Source: Marinobacter segnicrescens (GTDB lineage Bacteria; Pseudomonadota; Gammaproteobacteria; Pseudomonadales; Oleiphilaceae). Taken from it: a DNA stretch of 64,000 nucleotides. The number at the start of each line of letters is the position of its first letter. The first letter of the stretch is position 1. The stretch covers positions 62,001-126,000 of the forward strand of contig NZ_FOHZ01000006.1 in assembly GCF_900111555.1 (NCBI RefSeq), given 5' to 3'. The translations under genes and the position numbers were made by a program. Shown piece by piece: positions 50,864 through 60,611 of this stretch. Under the pieces are notes generated by a model. The model searched no databases, was not told the origin of the DNA, and saw only the letters and a list, made by a program, of their open reading frames with translations.

Positions 50864-51859
50864 ATGAGTAATGACATCGAATACAAGGCGTGGCGCGTTC
50901 ATGAAAAGGACGGCGAGTACGTTGGTGCAGAAGAAACCTGCCGCGTGGCTGACCTTCCTGCCAATGAGGTGCTGATCCGGGTCACGCACTCGTCCCTGAA
51001 CTACAAGGATGCACTGTCGGCGTCCGGTAACAAGGGGGTAACCCGGAACTTCCCGCACACCCCGGGTATTGATGCAGCCGGGGAAGTCGTGGAATCCAGT
51101 GGCACTCCGGGTAAGGGTAGCCAGGTGATTGTCACCGGCTATGACCTTGGCATGAACACCCCGGGTGGCTTCGGTGAATATATCCGTGTACCGGCGCAGT
51201 GGTGCGTGGAAATGCCGGCCGGATGGGACGCCCGCAAGGCGATGATCTATGGGACCGCTGGACTGACGGCAGGACTTTGTGTCAATAAACTGCTGAGAAT
51301 GGGCGCCGCTCCCGAACAGGGACCGGTGGTAGTGACCGGCGCCAGTGGTGCGGTCGGAACAGTCGCCGTGGAAATCCTGGCGGGCCTTGGCTTTGAGGTT
51401 ACCGCGGTTTCCGGCAAGGAGGATCAGGTGGACGCCCTCAAGGGTTTGGGCGCAACCGCGGTGGTTGGCCGCGAGACTCTGGAGGCCTCACCCAAGCCAA
51501 TGCTGAAGCCGGTCTTTGCCAATGCCGTGGACACGGTCGGTGGTGCGCCGCTGGCTGAGTTGCTCAAACAGGTCCTGCCGGGCGGCTCAGTGTCCTGTTG
51601 TGGCCTGGTTGCTGGCCCGAAGGTGGAAACCACGGTAATGCCCTTTATCCTCCGGGGTGTGAACCTGCTGGGTGTTGACTCGGTGGAGATTCCGCTGGAT
51701 CAGAAGCGGCAGGTCTGGCACAAGCTTTCTTCGGACTGGGCATGTCCGAAAACCGAGGCGGCTGCGCGGGACATTGGCCGTGGTGACCTGGACGGGGCGC
51801 TGAGGGCCTTCCTGAAGGGCGAGTCCATAGGCAAGATCGTGCTCGACCACGCCCGCTGA
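50864..51859 (+). CDS. YhdH/AcuI-family quinone-oxidoreductase-like reductase
   Basis: 331 residues, medium-chain dehydrogenase fold without the zinc ligands. Family marks are SSLNYKDALSASGNKGVTRNFPHTPGID split over the N-terminal domain and the cofactor loop TGASGAVGTVAVEIL. Family members reduce acrylyl-CoA to propionyl-CoA with NADPH; this enzyme also protects against toxic acryloyl-CoA. A strong AGGAGG precedes ATG 50864. A terminator follows at 51910-51944. Confidence 0.9.
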   Translation: MSNDIEYKAWRVHEKDGEYVGAEETCRVADLPANEVLIRVTHSSLNYKDALSASGNKGVTRNFPHTPGIDAAGEVVESSGTPGKGSQVIVTGYDLGMNTPGGFGEYIRVPAQWCVEMPAGWDARKAMIYGTAGLTAGLCVNKLLRMGAAPEQGPVVVTGASGAVGTVAVEILAGLGFEVTAVSGKEDQVDALKGLGATAVVGRETLEASPKPMLKPVFANAVDTVGGAPLAELLKQVLPGGSVSCCGLVAGPKVETTVMPFILRGVNLLGVDSVEIPLDQKRQVWHKLSSDWACPKTEAAARDIGRGDLDGALRAFLKGESIGKIVLDHAR

Positions 51860-51909
51860 CGGTAAGCCCGGCCGGTCTTCATCCGACGATGGACCGGCTT
51901 GCAGGTGTA

Positions 51910-51944
51910 AAAACGCTGACCTGTTCCAGGTCAGCGTTTTTTTT
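51910..51944 (+). terminator. bidirectional terminator after the AcuI-type gene
   Basis: Stem ACGCTGACCTG (51913-51923) with CAGGTCAGCGT (51927-51937), loop TTC, followed by a T run and preceded by A bases, so it also ends the convergent cysI-DUF934 transcript. Confidence 0.92.
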
Positions 51945-51958
51945 GCCGTGCTCAGGGA

Positions 51959-52483
51959 TTATGCCGTTGCCGCGACCGGAAATTCGCCCCGGCGACGGAA
52001 CAGTGGTTCATCATTGTCTGTAGCGGCCTGGTAGGCGTTGCTGAAGAAGTTCAGGCAACGAGGGGCCTTGCTGATGTCCTTGTCTGGCCGCAAGGCGTAG
52101 CTATCAAAGCCGCAGCGCTTCATGAACTGGAGCTGATCCAACAGAACATCGCCGATTGCCCGGAGTTCACCCCGGTAGCCAAAGCGCTCCCGGAGCAGGC
52201 GAGCGGAGGAATATCCCCGGCCATCACTGAACTTGGGAAAGTTCACTGCAATCAGGGGAAGCTGATGAATATGGTCCGCAATCAGCTCGGGCTCTTCATG
52301 ACTGTCCAGCCACAGGCCGACCTGCTCATTACCGACGAAATGCTCCCGGCCTGCGAGCCAGAGCTCCGCAGGAACGAGGCATGGCCCCTCCGGCAGGGCC
52401 AATGAATCGCCCTCGGCCGGATGCTCAAGTACCTGCCAGGCATCGACAACAATCGTGCCGTCGTGTTTGACAATATTACGCAT
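51959..52483 (-). CDS. DUF934 protein, sulfite-reduction partner
   Basis: 174 residues. DUF934 proteins are regularly encoded beside the sirohaem sulfite or nitrite reductase and are called oxidoreductase-like, but their function is not settled. The segment LPLIAVNFPKFSDGRGYSSA and the following Leu-Arg-Glu-Arg-Phe-Gly-Tyr-x-Gly-Glu-Leu-Arg-Ala motif are the family marks. ATG 52483 with AAGGAG seven bases before it overlaps the cysI stop by 8 bases, so translation is coupled. Confidence 0.9.
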   Translation of the reverse strand: MRNIVKHDGTIVVDAWQVLEHPAEGDSLALPEGPCLVPAELWLAGREHFVGNEQVGLWLDSHEEPELIADHIHQLPLIAVNFPKFSDGRGYSSARLLRERFGYRGELRAIGDVLLDQLQFMKRCGFDSYALRPDKDISKAPRCLNFFSNAYQAATDNDEPLFRRRGEFPVAATA

Positions 52484-54128
52484 ATACACGCTCCTTGAAG
52501 GGGGCGATTCCGATACGGCGGTAGGTATCGAGGAATTCTTCTTCCTCGGTCCGGTTGTCCACGTAGACGTTGATAATCTTCTCGATCACCTGGGGCATGT
52601 CATCCCTGGCGAAGGAGGGCCCCAGGATCTTGCCGATAGCAGCGTCGTGCTGCGACGCGCCTCCGAGGCTGATCTGGTAGTACTCTTCGCCTTTCTTGTC
52701 CACGCCCAGCACGCCGATGTGACCGACATGGTGATGACCACAGGCGTTCATGCAGCCTGAAATGTTCAGATCGATATTGCCGAGGTCGTAGAGAAAATCC
52801 AGGTCATCAAAGCGACGCTGTATCGACTCTGCCACCGGAATCGACTTGGCATTGGCGAGGGCGCAGTAATCGCCTCCCGGGCAGCAGATAATGTCGGTCA
52901 GGGTGTTCAGGTTGGCGGTGGCAAAGCCCATGGGCCGGATGGCCTGCCACAGCTCGAACAACTGGTCCTGCCGAACGTCGGCCAATACCACGTTCTGTTC
53001 GTGGGTCACCCGCACTTCACCGAAACTGTATTGGTCTGCCACGTCGGCAATCTGCTCAAGCTGGCGGTCAGTCACATTGCCTGGCGGTGTACCGGTTTTC
53101 TTCATGGTCAGGGTGACGATGGCATAGCCCGGCTGCTTGTGGCTGTTTACATTGCGGCGGATCCAGTTGTCGAACGCCTTGCTTTCGCTACGGGGCGTTG
53201 CCAGCGCCGGCGGGTTATCCTGCAGCGCCTTATAGGCGGGTTCGGTGAAGAACCCCTTCATCCGGTCAATGGCGTCACGGGTGAGGTGAGTGGGGGAGTC
53301 CTTGATGTGGGCCCACTCTGCTTCAACCCTCTCGGCGAACCCTTCCGGGGTCAGTGCCTTTACCAGGATCTTGATCCGCGCCTTATATTTGTTGTCACGG
53401 CGACCATAGCGGTTATAGACGCGCAGAATGGCTTCAAGATAGGTCAACAGGTCATGCTCGGGAATAAAGTCACGAATCACCGGGCCAACCATGGGAGTAC
53501 GACCAAGCCCGCCACCTACATGCACCCGAAAGCCCAGTTCACCCGCCTCATTACGGACCATCTGAAGGCCGATGTCGTGGATCTGGATAGCCGCACGGTC
53601 GCTATGCTCGGAGGCATTGACCGCCACCTTGAACTTGCGGGGCAAGAAAGCAAACTCAGGGTGATAGGTGGACCATTGCCGGATAATCTCGCAATAGGGT
53701 CGCGGGTCGGTAATCTCGTCCGCCTGTACGCCGGCAAACTGATCCGTTGTGGTGTTGCGAATGCAGTTGCCACTGGTCTGGTTAGCGTGCATTTCCACCT
53801 CGGCCAGTTCCGCAAGGATGTCAGGCACGTCCTCAAGCGCCGGCCAGTTCAGCTGTACGTTCTGGCGGGTGGTGAAGTGGGCATAGCCCTTGTCGTAGTC
53901 ACGGGTAATTCGCGCCAGGCGGCGAAGCTGCCCGGAGCGCATCATGCCGTAGGGTACGCAGATGCGTAGCATGGGGGCCAGCCGCTGCACGTACAGGCCG
54001 TTCTGCAAACGCAGGGGGAGAAACTCGTCTTCACTCAGCTCGCCAGCGAGGGCACGATCGGTCTGGTCCCGGAACTGGGCAACGCGCTCTGCCAGAAGCT
54101 GCCGGTCGTGTTCATCGTAAACGTACAT
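52476..54128 (-). CDS. cysI: sirohaem nitrite/sulfite reductase (CysI type)
   Basis: 550 residues with the duplicated ferrite-reductase-like halves. It reduces sulfite to sulfide with six electrons. The sirohaem/[4Fe-4S] cysteines are in CCPGGDYCALANAKS and GCMNACGHHH. N-terminal RITRDYDKGYAHFTTRQNVQ is the family signature. ATG 54128 is chosen because it gives the usual start Met-Tyr-Val-Tyr-Asp-Glu; a further 17 in-frame codons upstream are not conserved. Its DUF934 partner points to assimilatory sulfite rather than nitrite reduction. Sirohaem precursor comes from cobA at 30983. Confidence 0.92.
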   Translation of the reverse strand: MYVYDEHDRQLLAERVAQFRDQTDRALAGELSEDEFLPLRLQNGLYVQRLAPMLRICVPYGMMRSGQLRRLARITRDYDKGYAHFTTRQNVQLNWPALEDVPDILAELAEVEMHANQTSGNCIRNTTTDQFAGVQADEITDPRPYCEIIRQWSTYHPEFAFLPRKFKVAVNASEHSDRAAIQIHDIGLQMVRNEAGELGFRVHVGGGLGRTPMVGPVIRDFIPEHDLLTYLEAILRVYNRYGRRDNKYKARIKILVKALTPEGFAERVEAEWAHIKDSPTHLTRDAIDRMKGFFTEPAYKALQDNPPALATPRSESKAFDNWIRRNVNSHKQPGYAIVTLTMKKTGTPPGNVTDRQLEQIADVADQYSFGEVRVTHEQNVVLADVRQDQLFELWQAIRPMGFATANLNTLTDIICCPGGDYCALANAKSIPVAESIQRRFDDLDFLYDLGNIDLNISGCMNACGHHHVGHIGVLGVDKKGEEYYQISLGGASQHDAAIGKILGPSFARDDMPQVIEKIINVYVDNRTEEEEFLDTYRRIGIAPFKERVYA

Positions 54129-54447
54129 AATCGGGTGGTCCTGAATAAGTCTGGGCACTGTTCCTGAAAGGGATGACATCGGTCAATCAGTGCAGATGCG
54201 GGGCAGGATAGCACCACGCCCTTATTCTTAAAATGATTATTTCAAAATATAGTAATCGATTTAAGTGATAAGCAGCGGCTGACTTTCCGGTGGTTTTAAT
54301 CCGGGTTGCCGGTTAACAAAAACAGGAAATAGGGGGCACAGCCGGGTGGACTTGCCCGATAAGGTAACCTAAATTAGGGGGGCCGATCGCGGTAACCGGA
54401 ATTCGAGGAAAAACAAGACCAACAACAGTAATCACGGAGAACCGTCT
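54129..54447. other. 319-bp region upstream of cysI
   Basis: No gene. Bases 54221-54271 are about 80% A+T, an unusual dip here, and lie just upstream of a weak minus-strand promoter candidate (TGC-TATCCT at 54213-54205, -35 TTTTAA at 54233-54228). AT-rich stretches in this position are typical of CysB-controlled genes, but no defined CysB site can be claimed. The right half serves the small gene at 54448. Confidence 0.4.
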
Positions 54448-54552
54448 ATGAAGAAAAGTACCCTGAAAGACAGTCAGGTCGATGCCATCGCATTCACCAT
54501 GCTGGCTCTGCTGGTGGTGGCTTTCGCTGTTACCTGGGTGTCCGGCCAGTAA
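54448..54552 (+). CDS. 34-residue predicted single-span membrane protein
   Basis: ATG 54448 to TAA 54552, preceded by GGAG eight bases upstream. The N-terminal 11 residues are polar (Met-Lys-Lys-Ser-Thr-Leu-Lys-Asp-Ser-Gln-Val); about 18 hydrophobic residues follow (from Ala-Ile-Ala-Phe through Val-Thr-Trp-Val), ending Ser-Gly-Gln. It thus looks like a small inner-membrane protein with its charged end in the cytoplasm. A hairpin terminator follows. It is too short for normal gene finders. No function is known to me. Confidence 0.68.
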   Translation: MKKSTLKDSQVDAIAFTMLALLVVAFAVTWVSGQ

Positions 54553-54569
54553 CCCGGTCGAAATGCCCC

Positions 54570-54610
54570 ACGGCAGGTGGTACTTACGGGTATGCCTGCC
54601 GTTGTTTTCC
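54570..54610 (+). terminator. terminator of the 34-residue gene
   Basis: Stem ACGGCAGG (54570-54577) with CCTGCCGT (54595-54602), 17-base loop, tail TGTTTTCC. Confidence 0.6.
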
Positions 54611-54647
54611 CTCCTGCCAGTGCTTTGTATAGCTCACTGCCATTTTC

Positions 54648-54893
54648 TTAATGTGACGCCAGTACCCACTGGACAATCAGCGCCAGCGCGCCGACAAAGC
54701 CAACGGTGAAGATCAGGCCCGCGACGATATAGGGCCAGGGGCTGTGGCTGCTGAAATCCTCTTCGTGGCGTTTACCGGACTGAACACCAAAGGCTCCAGC
54801 CATTACGCTCTGGAGAACCTTCAATACGCCCGGACCCTTGCGGCGAGGGGGATGATCCCCGTTTCGTGACTGCCCTGATACCTGGTCTGACAT
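54648..54893 (-). CDS. DUF2970 membrane protein
   Basis: 81 residues. A basic N-terminal part is followed by the DUF2970 block VLQSVMAGAFGVQS, an acidic stretch and one C-terminal membrane span (about 53-76). The function of the family is unknown. ATG 54893 has GGAG seven bases upstream. It is the first gene downstream of metH on the minus strand, with 94 bases between, and converges on the 34-residue membrane protein. Confidence 0.85.
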   Translation of the reverse strand: MSDQVSGQSRNGDHPPRRKGPGVLKVLQSVMAGAFGVQSGKRHEEDFSSHSPWPYIVAGLIFTVGFVGALALIVQWVLASH

Positions 54894-54987
54894 GGATATT
54901 CTCCGTCCCGGATTGTTCTTGTTCTATTGAGAATGCCGGGTGGCCGGAAAGAACTCAAGGGCTCTGCCGACCACCTGTGCTTCATTG

Positions 54988-57900
54988 CTATTCCGCGGGA
55001 TCATAGGCCAGGCTTGGGGCGAGCCAGCGCTCAGCCTCGGCCTTGCTCAGTTCCTTGCGCTCCGCGTAATCTGCTACCTGGTCCTTGCCGATCTTGCCCA
55101 CGGCGAAGTACTTTGATTCCGGGTGGGCAAAATACCAGCCGGAAACCGCCGCGGTCGGGAACATGGCAAAGTGTTCGGTCAGCTCGATACCCGCATTTTC
55201 CGGCGCCTGCAGCAGTTCAAACAGCGTCGCCTTCTCGGTGTGGTCCGGGCAGGCCGGATAGCCAGGGGCGGGGCGGATGCCCTGGTATTTTTCCCGGATA
55301 AGGTCTTCGTTCTCCAGCGACTCTTCCGGTTGATAGCCCCAGAACTCCTTGCGCACACGCTCATGCATACGCTCGGCGAAGGCTTCCGCCAGGCGGTCTG
55401 CCAGCGCTTTCACCATAATGGCGTTGTAGTCATCATTGGCCTCCTTGAACTCCAGGGAGAATTCTTCAGCGCCGATGCCGGTAGTCACCGCAAAGCCACC
55501 GACGTAGTCGCAGCCATTGGATTCTGGCGCGATGAAGTCCGACAAGGCCCGCATGGGTTGCCCCGGGGCTTTCTCGTCCTGTTGACGCAGGTGGTGGAGC
55601 ACAGTCAGTTCGTCACTGCAGGACTCGTCCTTGTAGACCACAATGTCATCGCCACGTCGGCGAGCAGGCCAGAAACCGATAACCGCCCGGGCCCGGACGC
55701 GTTTTTCCGCGATCATCCGCTTCAGGATCGCCTGGCCGTCGTTGAACAGGCTGCGGGCCGCCTCTCCACGCTTGGGATCGTCCAGTACCGCCGGGTATTT
55801 GCCTGCAATGTCCCAGGAGATGAAGAACGGCGTCCAGTCGATATAGTCCACCAGCTCTTCCAGGTCGTAGTCCTCGAAGCTGCGTACACCCAGGAACGAG
55901 GGGCGTACTGGCTGGTAGGTCTCGAAGTCGATCTCTGGCGCGCGCGCCCGGGCTTCGCTCAGGGAGACCAGTTTGGTGCGGTCGCCACGGTTCTTGCGGC
56001 GTTCGCGAATTTCATCGTATTCCTTGCGAATGCCTGCGACGTACTCCGGCTTGCCATTGCGACTGAGCAGGGTGGAGGCCACGTTGACGCAACGGGAAGC
56101 ATCGGACACGTACAGGGCAACGTCGTTCTTGTACTGGGGCTCAATCTTGACTGCGGTGTGAGCCTTGGACGTGGTAGCGCCACCAATCATCAGGGGAATG
56201 TTGAAGTCGAGCCGCTGCATCTCACGGGCCACGTGGACCATCTCGTCCAGGGACGGCGTGATCAGACCGGACAGACCGATAATGTCGACGTTTTCCTTGC
56301 GGGCGGTATCCAGGATCTTTTCGCAGGGAACCATAACCCCCAGGTCGATGACTTCATAGTTGTTACACTGCAGGACCACTCCAACGATGTTCTTGCCGAT
56401 ATCGTGGACGTCACCCTTCACGGTAGCCATGAGGATCTTGCCCTTGGCTTTCTGGTCCTCGGTCTTCTCCGCCTCGATATAGGGAATCAGGTGGGCAACT
56501 GCCTGCTTCATGACGCGAGCGCTCTTTACCACCTGGGGCAGGAACATCTTGCCGTCACCAAAGAGGTCGCCCACCACGTTCATGCCGTCCATCAGGGGGC
56601 CTTCGATAACCTCGATGGGGTGTTCGGCCCGCTGACGGCATTCTTCAGCGTCTTCCAGGATATAGGTGGTGATCCCTTTCACCAGGGCATGCTCGATCCG
56701 CTTTTCAACGGGCCATTCGCGCCATGCCAGGTCTTCTTCCCTGGTCTTGCCGCCCTGGCCCTTGTAGCGCTCGGCGATCTCCAGCAGCCGGTCGGTGGCA
56801 TCTTCACGGCGGTTAAGCACCACGTCTTCGACCAGCTCCTTCAGTTCCGGGTCAATCTCGTCATAGACCACGAGCTGGCCGGGGTTGACGATACCCATGT
56901 TCATGCCAGCCTTGATGGCGTGGTACAGGAACACCGAGTGAATGGCTTCGCGCACGACATCGTTGCCCCGGAATGAGAAGGAGACGTTACTTACGCCCCC
57001 TGAGATCGAGGTGTAGGGCAGGTTTTCGCGGATCCAGCGGGTCGCGTTGATGAAATCCACCGCGTAGTTGTTGTGTTCTTCAATCCCGGTGGCGATGGCA
57101 AAGATATTGGGGTCGAAGATGATATCCCCGGGGTTGAAGCCTATGCCGACCAGCAGATCGTAGGAGCGTTTACAGATCTCGGTCTTGCGTTCAAACGTAT
57201 CCGCCTGGCCCTGTTCATCAAAGGCCATGACCACAACCGCAGCGCCGTACCGCATGCAGTCCCGGGCCCGCTTGAGAAACTCTTCCTCACCTTCCTTTAG
57301 GGAGATGGAGTTGACGACGGACTTGCCCTGAACGCAGCGCAGGCCAGCTTCAATGACCTCCCACTTGGAGGAGTCCAGCATAATGGGCACACGGGAGATA
57401 TCCGGCTCGGAGGCCACCAGCTTCAGGAAGGTAACCATCACCTCCTTTGACTCCAGCATGCCCTCGTCCATGTTGATATCGATGATCTGGGCTCCATTCT
57501 CCACCTGGTCCCGGGCCACACTGAGGGCCTCTTCGTACTGCTCTTCCTTGATAAGCCGCAGAAAACGTTTTGAGCCGGTGACGTTGGTGCGCTCACCCAC
57601 ATTGATAAACAGGGTGTTTTCATCACCAGTGAACGGTTCCAGGCCGGAAAGGCGGAGAACCTTCGGGCGCTCGGGGATCTGGCGGGGAGGGTACTTGGCT
57701 ACGGCCTCGGCAATGGCTGCGATATGATCCGGGCGAGAACCACAGCAGCCGCCGATGATGTTGAGGAAGCCATCCCGGGCAAAGCCCTCGATGATGGATG
57801 CCATTTCCTCGGGGGTCTGATCGTATTCGCCGAACTCGTTGGGCAAGCCCGCGTTGGGGTGGGCGCTGATATAGGTATCCGCCTTTGCCGACAATTCTTC

Positions 57901-58683
57901 CACGTAGGGTCGAAGGGCATCCGCCCCCAGGGCACAGTTCAGCCCCACGGTGAGCGGCCGGGCGTGGGCAACGGAGTTCCAGAAAGCCTCAGTAGTCTGG
58001 CCAGACAGGGTACGACCGGAAGCATCGGTAATGGTGCCGGAAATCATCAGCGGCAGTTCGACACCGGAATCCTCAAAGTACTGTTGTACCGCGTAGATGG
58101 CAGCCTTGGCGTTGAGGGTGTCAAAGATGGTCTCAATCAATATCAGGTCACAGCCGCCTTCGGTGAGATACCTGGCAGCTTCGTAATAGTTATCGACGAG
58201 GGTCTGGAAATCCACATTGCGGTAACCGGGGTTATTTACATCCGGAGAGATAGACGCTGTGCGGGAGGTCGGCCCGATGGCGCCGGCCACGAAGCGGGGC
58301 TTGTCGGGGTTGCGGGCGGTAAAGTCGTCCGCGACGGCCCTGGCAAGCCTTGCAGATTCCAGGTTCAGCTCCGGGACCAGCGCTTCAAGGCCGTAGTCGG
58401 CCTGGGACAGCCGGGTGGAGTTGAAGGTATTGGTTTCGATGATATCCGCCCCGGCTTCCAGGTAGTCGGCATGGATGCGGGTCAGGAGGTCAGGTTGGCT
58501 CAGGCAGAGCAAGTCGTTATTGCCCTTGATCTCTCGTTCATAGTCCCGGAATCGCTCACCGCGAAAGGCGGCCTCATCCAGCTTCTCGTTCTGGATCATG
58601 GTGCCCATTCCGCCATCGAGGACGACAATGCGTTCCTTGAGAGCCTGGTGAAGCTGGGCGAGTCGTGTTGCGCGATCGGTCAT
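54988..58683 (-). CDS. metH: cobalamin-dependent methionine synthase
   Basis: 1231 residues, full length. It passes a methyl group from 5-methyltetrahydrofolate to homocysteine through cobalamin. In order: homocysteine domain (about 1-330, zinc cysteines in GLNCALG and [11 protein letters not shown]), pterin domain (about 355-615), cobalamin cap and binding domain with the cobalt-ligand histidine in DVHDIGKN (about residue 758), and the AdoMet reactivation domain (about 900-1231) with [17 protein letters not shown] and [11 protein letters not shown] 58683 is used; 35 in-frame upstream codons are not part of the family. No cobalamin riboswitch is visible upstream. Its substrate is made by metZ (23729). 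Confidence 0.98.
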   Translation of the reverse strand: MTDRATRLAQLHQALKERIVVLDGGMGTMIQNEKLDEAAFRGERFRDYEREIKGNNDLLCLSQPDLLTRIHADYLEAGADIIETNTFNSTRLSQADYGLEALVPELNLESARLARAVADDFTARNPDKPRFVAGAIGPTSRTASISPDVNNPGYRNVDFQTLVDNYYEAARYLTEGGCDLILIETIFDTLNAKAAIYAVQQYFEDSGVELPLMISGTITDASGRTLSGQTTEAFWNSVAHARPLTVGLNCALGADALRPYVEELSAKADTYISAHPNAGLPNEFGEYDQTPEEMASIIEGFARDGFLNIIGGCCGSRPDHIAAIAEAVAKYPPRQIPERPKVLRLSGLEPFTGDENTLFINVGERTNVTGSKRFLRLIKEEQYEEALSVARDQVENGAQIIDINMDEGMLESKEVMVTFLKLVASEPDISRVPIMLDSSKWEVIEAGLRCVQGKSVVNSISLKEGEEEFLKRARDCMRYGAAVVVMAFDEQGQADTFERKTEICKRSYDLLVGIGFNPGDIIFDPNIFAIATGIEEHNNYAVDFINATRWIRENLPYTSISGGVSNVSFSFRGNDVVREAIHSVFLYHAIKAGMNMGIVNPGQLVVYDEIDPELKELVEDVVLNRREDATDRLLEIAERYKGQGGKTREEDLAWREWPVEKRIEHALVKGITTYILEDAEECRQRAEHPIEVIEGPLMDGMNVVGDLFGDGKMFLPQVVKSARVMKQAVAHLIPYIEAEKTEDQKAKGKILMATVKGDVHDIGKNIVGVVLQCNNYEVIDLGVMVPCEKILDTARKENVDIIGLSGLITPSLDEMVHVAREMQRLDFNIPLMIGGATTSKAHTAVKIEPQYKNDVALYVSDASRCVNVASTLLSRNGKPEYVAGIRKEYDEIRERRKNRGDRTKLVSLSEARARAPEIDFETYQPVRPSFLGVRSFEDYDLEELVDYIDWTPFFISWDIAGKYPAVLDDPKRGEAARSLFNDGQAILKRMIAEKRVRARAVIGFWPARRRGDDIVVYKDESCSDELTVLHHLRQQDEKAPGQPMRALSDFIAPESNGCDYVGGFAVTTGIGAEEFSLEFKEANDDYNAIMVKALADRLAEAFAERMHERVRKEFWGYQPEESLENEDLIREKYQGIRPAPGYPACPDHTEKATLFELLQAPENAGIELTEHFAMFPTAAVSGWYFAHPESKYFAVGKIGKDQVADYAERKELSKAEAERWLAPSLAYDPAE

Positions 58684-58822
58684 GGTCAGGTCTTTCCGGG
58701 AGTAATGAGTGTGCGATTCGGAGCGGCGCATAATACCAAAGTTGTCCCATGGCGTCCTGCAGGCCCTGATATGGGTCAAGTCTCTCAACCCTTGAATCGT
58801 CGGGTCTGCGCCTATATCCAGT

Positions 58823-58851
58823 ATAAAGTCTGACTATTTTACTTGGTCTTT
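58823..58851 (+). promoter_or_regulatory. IscR type 1-like site before nfuA
   Basis: The core CTGACTATTTTACTTGG (58830-58846) closely follows the IscR type 1 pattern (YYGACTR-www-YA-x-T-x-RR). It lies 60-75 bases before the nfuA start. IscR is the Fe-S cluster-sensing regulator, and nfuA is an IscR target in P. aeruginosa as I recall. Confidence 0.55.
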
Positions 58852-58906
58852 CAGGATCCCGCGAACTCCGTTAAAATGAACTCACATTTTCAAACAGGTT
58901 TACGAA

Positions 58907-59494
58907 ATGGCACTGGTTACTGTTACCGACTCTGCAAGAGACTATCTTGCCGAACTGATCAACAAGCAGGACGTAGAAGGCATGGGTGTGCGCATTTTCG
59001 TGACCCAGCCGGGCACCAAGCACGCCGAGACCTGCCTTGCCTACTGTCCACCCAACGAGGTGGTGCCCACCGATGAGCAGCTCGACCTGGGCAAGTTCAC
59101 CCTGTTCCTGGACCACAACTCGGTACCTTTCCTGGAAGAAGCCTACGTGGACTATGCCAAGGATCAGATGGGTGGCCAGCTGACCATCAAGGCGCCCAAT
59201 GCGAAGGTTCCCAAGATTGATGACGACGCTCCGCTGCCGGATCGGGTCAACTACATACTGGCGTCAGAAATCAATCCGGGGCTGGCGTCCCACGGCGGTG
59301 ATGTTCAGTTGGTCGAAATTGTTGATGAATCCGTTGCCGTACTTCGGTTCGGCGGCGGTTGCCAGGGTTGCAGCGCTGTCAGCCTGACCCTGAAGCAGGG
59401 CGTTGAATCCACACTGAAAGAGCGTGTGCCGGAGATTACTGCAGTTCGGGATGTCACCGATCATTCCTACAAGGAAAACGCTTACTACCAGTAA
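58907..59494 (+). CDS. nfuA: Fe-S biogenesis protein NfuA
   Basis: 195 residues. An N-terminal degenerate A-type carrier domain precedes the Nfu domain, whose cluster ligands are C152 and C155 in GCQGCSAV. NfuA holds a [4Fe-4S] cluster and delivers it to target enzymes, especially under oxidative stress or iron limitation. Targets in this window could include LeuC. Weak promoter elements (TTTCAG, 17 bp, TAAAAT) and an IscR-like site precede it. ATG 58907 is the only good start. Confidence 0.96.
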   Translation: MALVTVTDSARDYLAELINKQDVEGMGVRIFVTQPGTKHAETCLAYCPPNEVVPTDEQLDLGKFTLFLDHNSVPFLEEAYVDYAKDQMGGQLTIKAPNAKVPKIDDDAPLPDRVNYILASEINPGLASHGGDVQLVEIVDESVAVLRFGGGCQGCSAVSLTLKQGVESTLKERVPEITAVRDVTDHSYKENAYYQ

Positions 59495-59542
59495 GGTTTC
59501 CAGGAAGGTTTCGGTGTTCCTGGCGGTCTGCTGTCCAGCCTG

Positions 59543-59576
59543 AAAAGCCCCGATCTCCAGAGATCGGGGCTTTTTT
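59543..59576 (+). terminator. bidirectional terminator between nfuA and tusE
   Basis: Stem AAAAGCCCCGATCT (59543-59556) with AGATCGGGGCTTTT, loop CCAG, tail T6. The matching A run lets it also end the convergent tus transcript. Confidence 0.93.
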
Positions 59577-59608
59577 ATGGGAGCAAACCGGACCGTCTGT
59601 ATCATTGT

Positions 59609-59926
59609 CTACAGGCAATTCGTGGGCCTGGGCAGGCCCGCGATTCGGCACGCGGTTTTTGCCGGTGTGCCCGGGAACAGCTGCATCAGGTAGATACTGT
59701 TACCCTTTTCCTCTCCCAGAATTTCCCTTACGGCCTTCACAAACAGGCGGTTGGATGGTGGGGAAATTTCATGTTCTTTGTAAAAGTCCCTTAATAACCA
59801 TATGATCTCCCAATGCTTTTCATCCAGGTCAATATTTGACTCTGAAGCAATTTTGCTGGCGATAGCTTCATTCCATTGCCAGGCATCTTCGAGAAAGCCT
59901 TCGTTGTTGCGTTCGGGTATTGGCAT
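59609..59926 (-). CDS. tusE: sulfurtransferase TusE (DsrC family)
   Basis: 105 residues. TusE takes sulfur from TusBCD and gives it to MnmA for 2-thiouridine at tRNA position 34. The essential penultimate cysteine is C104 in LPRPTNCL. The helix motif WEIIWLLRDFYKEHEISPP is typical. It is the last gene of tusDCBE. The second C-terminal cysteine of dissimilatory DsrC is replaced here by the TusE pattern: the only other cysteine is C92, in KTACRIAG. Confidence 0.93.
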   Translation of the reverse strand: MPIPERNNEGFLEDAWQWNEAIASKIASESNIDLDEKHWEIIWLLRDFYKEHEISPPSNRLFVKAVREILGEEKGNSIYLMQLFPGTPAKTACRIAGLPRPTNCL

Positions 59927-59948
59927 CCGGACTTGTCTCCTGAAACGG

Positions 59949-60254
59949 CTACCAGCTGACCACTCGTGGGAACCGGTCGGTGAGCTCGACCATGCCCCGG
60001 ATATCGATCAACTCCACGTCCTCCTGGGTGTCTTCGTCGAGACCCCGGGCCAGGCAGTCGTGCCTTAACGCACGGGTATTGGCCGGTAGCGCCAGGGTGG
60101 CATCAGCCAGTGCGATAACCGCACTTTCCATCAGCAATAGACTATCCTCGTTTGCTACAGCGCCCAGACAGTCCCGAAACCGTGGGTGTGAGGGGGGCTT
60201 GTTGAGCAGGTGCAATGTGGGCAGTGTCTTGCCATTGACGGCTGAGCTGGTCAT
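59949..60254 (-). CDS. tusB: sulfur relay protein TusB (DsrH family)
   Basis: 101 residues, the smallest and least conserved part of the TusBCD complex. It starts after a polar N-terminus with LPTLHLLNKPPSHP and has the VIALAD helix. The start codon shares ATGA with the tusC stop (60251-60254). Identification rests largely on position between tusC and tusE. Confidence 0.85.
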   Translation of the reverse strand: MTSSAVNGKTLPTLHLLNKPPSHPRFRDCLGAVANEDSLLLMESAVIALADATLALPANTRALRHDCLARGLDEDTQEDVELIDIRGMVELTDRFPRVVSW

Positions 60255-60610
60255 GGCTGGATCACCTCCTGAAAGCGAGTATAGAAAGCGGCGTCAGCAA
60301 CGACCGGCTCAACCTCGGGCTGGGGCCTTTCTACCCCGAAGCGAGCCAGGGAGGCTGTATCGGCAAAGAGTTCACTGACACCGAACATCCTTGCCGCGCC
60401 CAGGTTCCGGCTCACGGTTTTCTGGTTTATCGATGCGCCATCCTGGCCAGGTCTGAGCCAATTGACGCCTTCACCACGGAACAGCAAGGCGACAGGCTGG
60501 TCAAATGCTGCCAGCGAAAAGGCCATATCCAGGGCTTCCCGGCCCCGCCAGTCACCGTATGGTGGGCTGTCAATGACGATAAGAAGGGTCTTGGTGGTGG
60601 CATCGCTCAT
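60251..60610 (-). CDS. tusC: sulfur relay protein TusC (DsrF family)
   Basis: 119 residues. The DsrE/F fold start TLLIVIDSPPYGDWRGREALD is intact, followed by ALLFRGEGVNWL. ATG 60610 is used, one base after the tusD stop; an extension of five codons upstream is possible but overlaps tusD. Part of the TusBCD heterohexamer in the cytoplasm. Confidence 0.92.
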   Translation of the reverse strand: MSDATTKTLLIVIDSPPYGDWRGREALDMAFSLAAFDQPVALLFRGEGVNWLRPGQDGASINQKTVSRNLGAARMFGVSELFADTASLARFGVERPQPEVEPVVADAAFYTRFQEVIQP

Positions 60611-60611
60611 C

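Noticed and set aside
55123..56976. A 617-codon open frame antisense to metH
   Set aside because: It lies wholly over the well-conserved metH core, has no ribosome binding site, and arises from the GC-rich third-position bias. Similar long antisense frames lie over leuC (6791-8134), purF (22132-23862) and the SPOR-cvpA region (20781-22232).
58684..58822. Cobalamin or SAH riboswitch upstream of metH
   Set aside because: No B12-box-like sequence and no conserved SAH core could be found in the leader.
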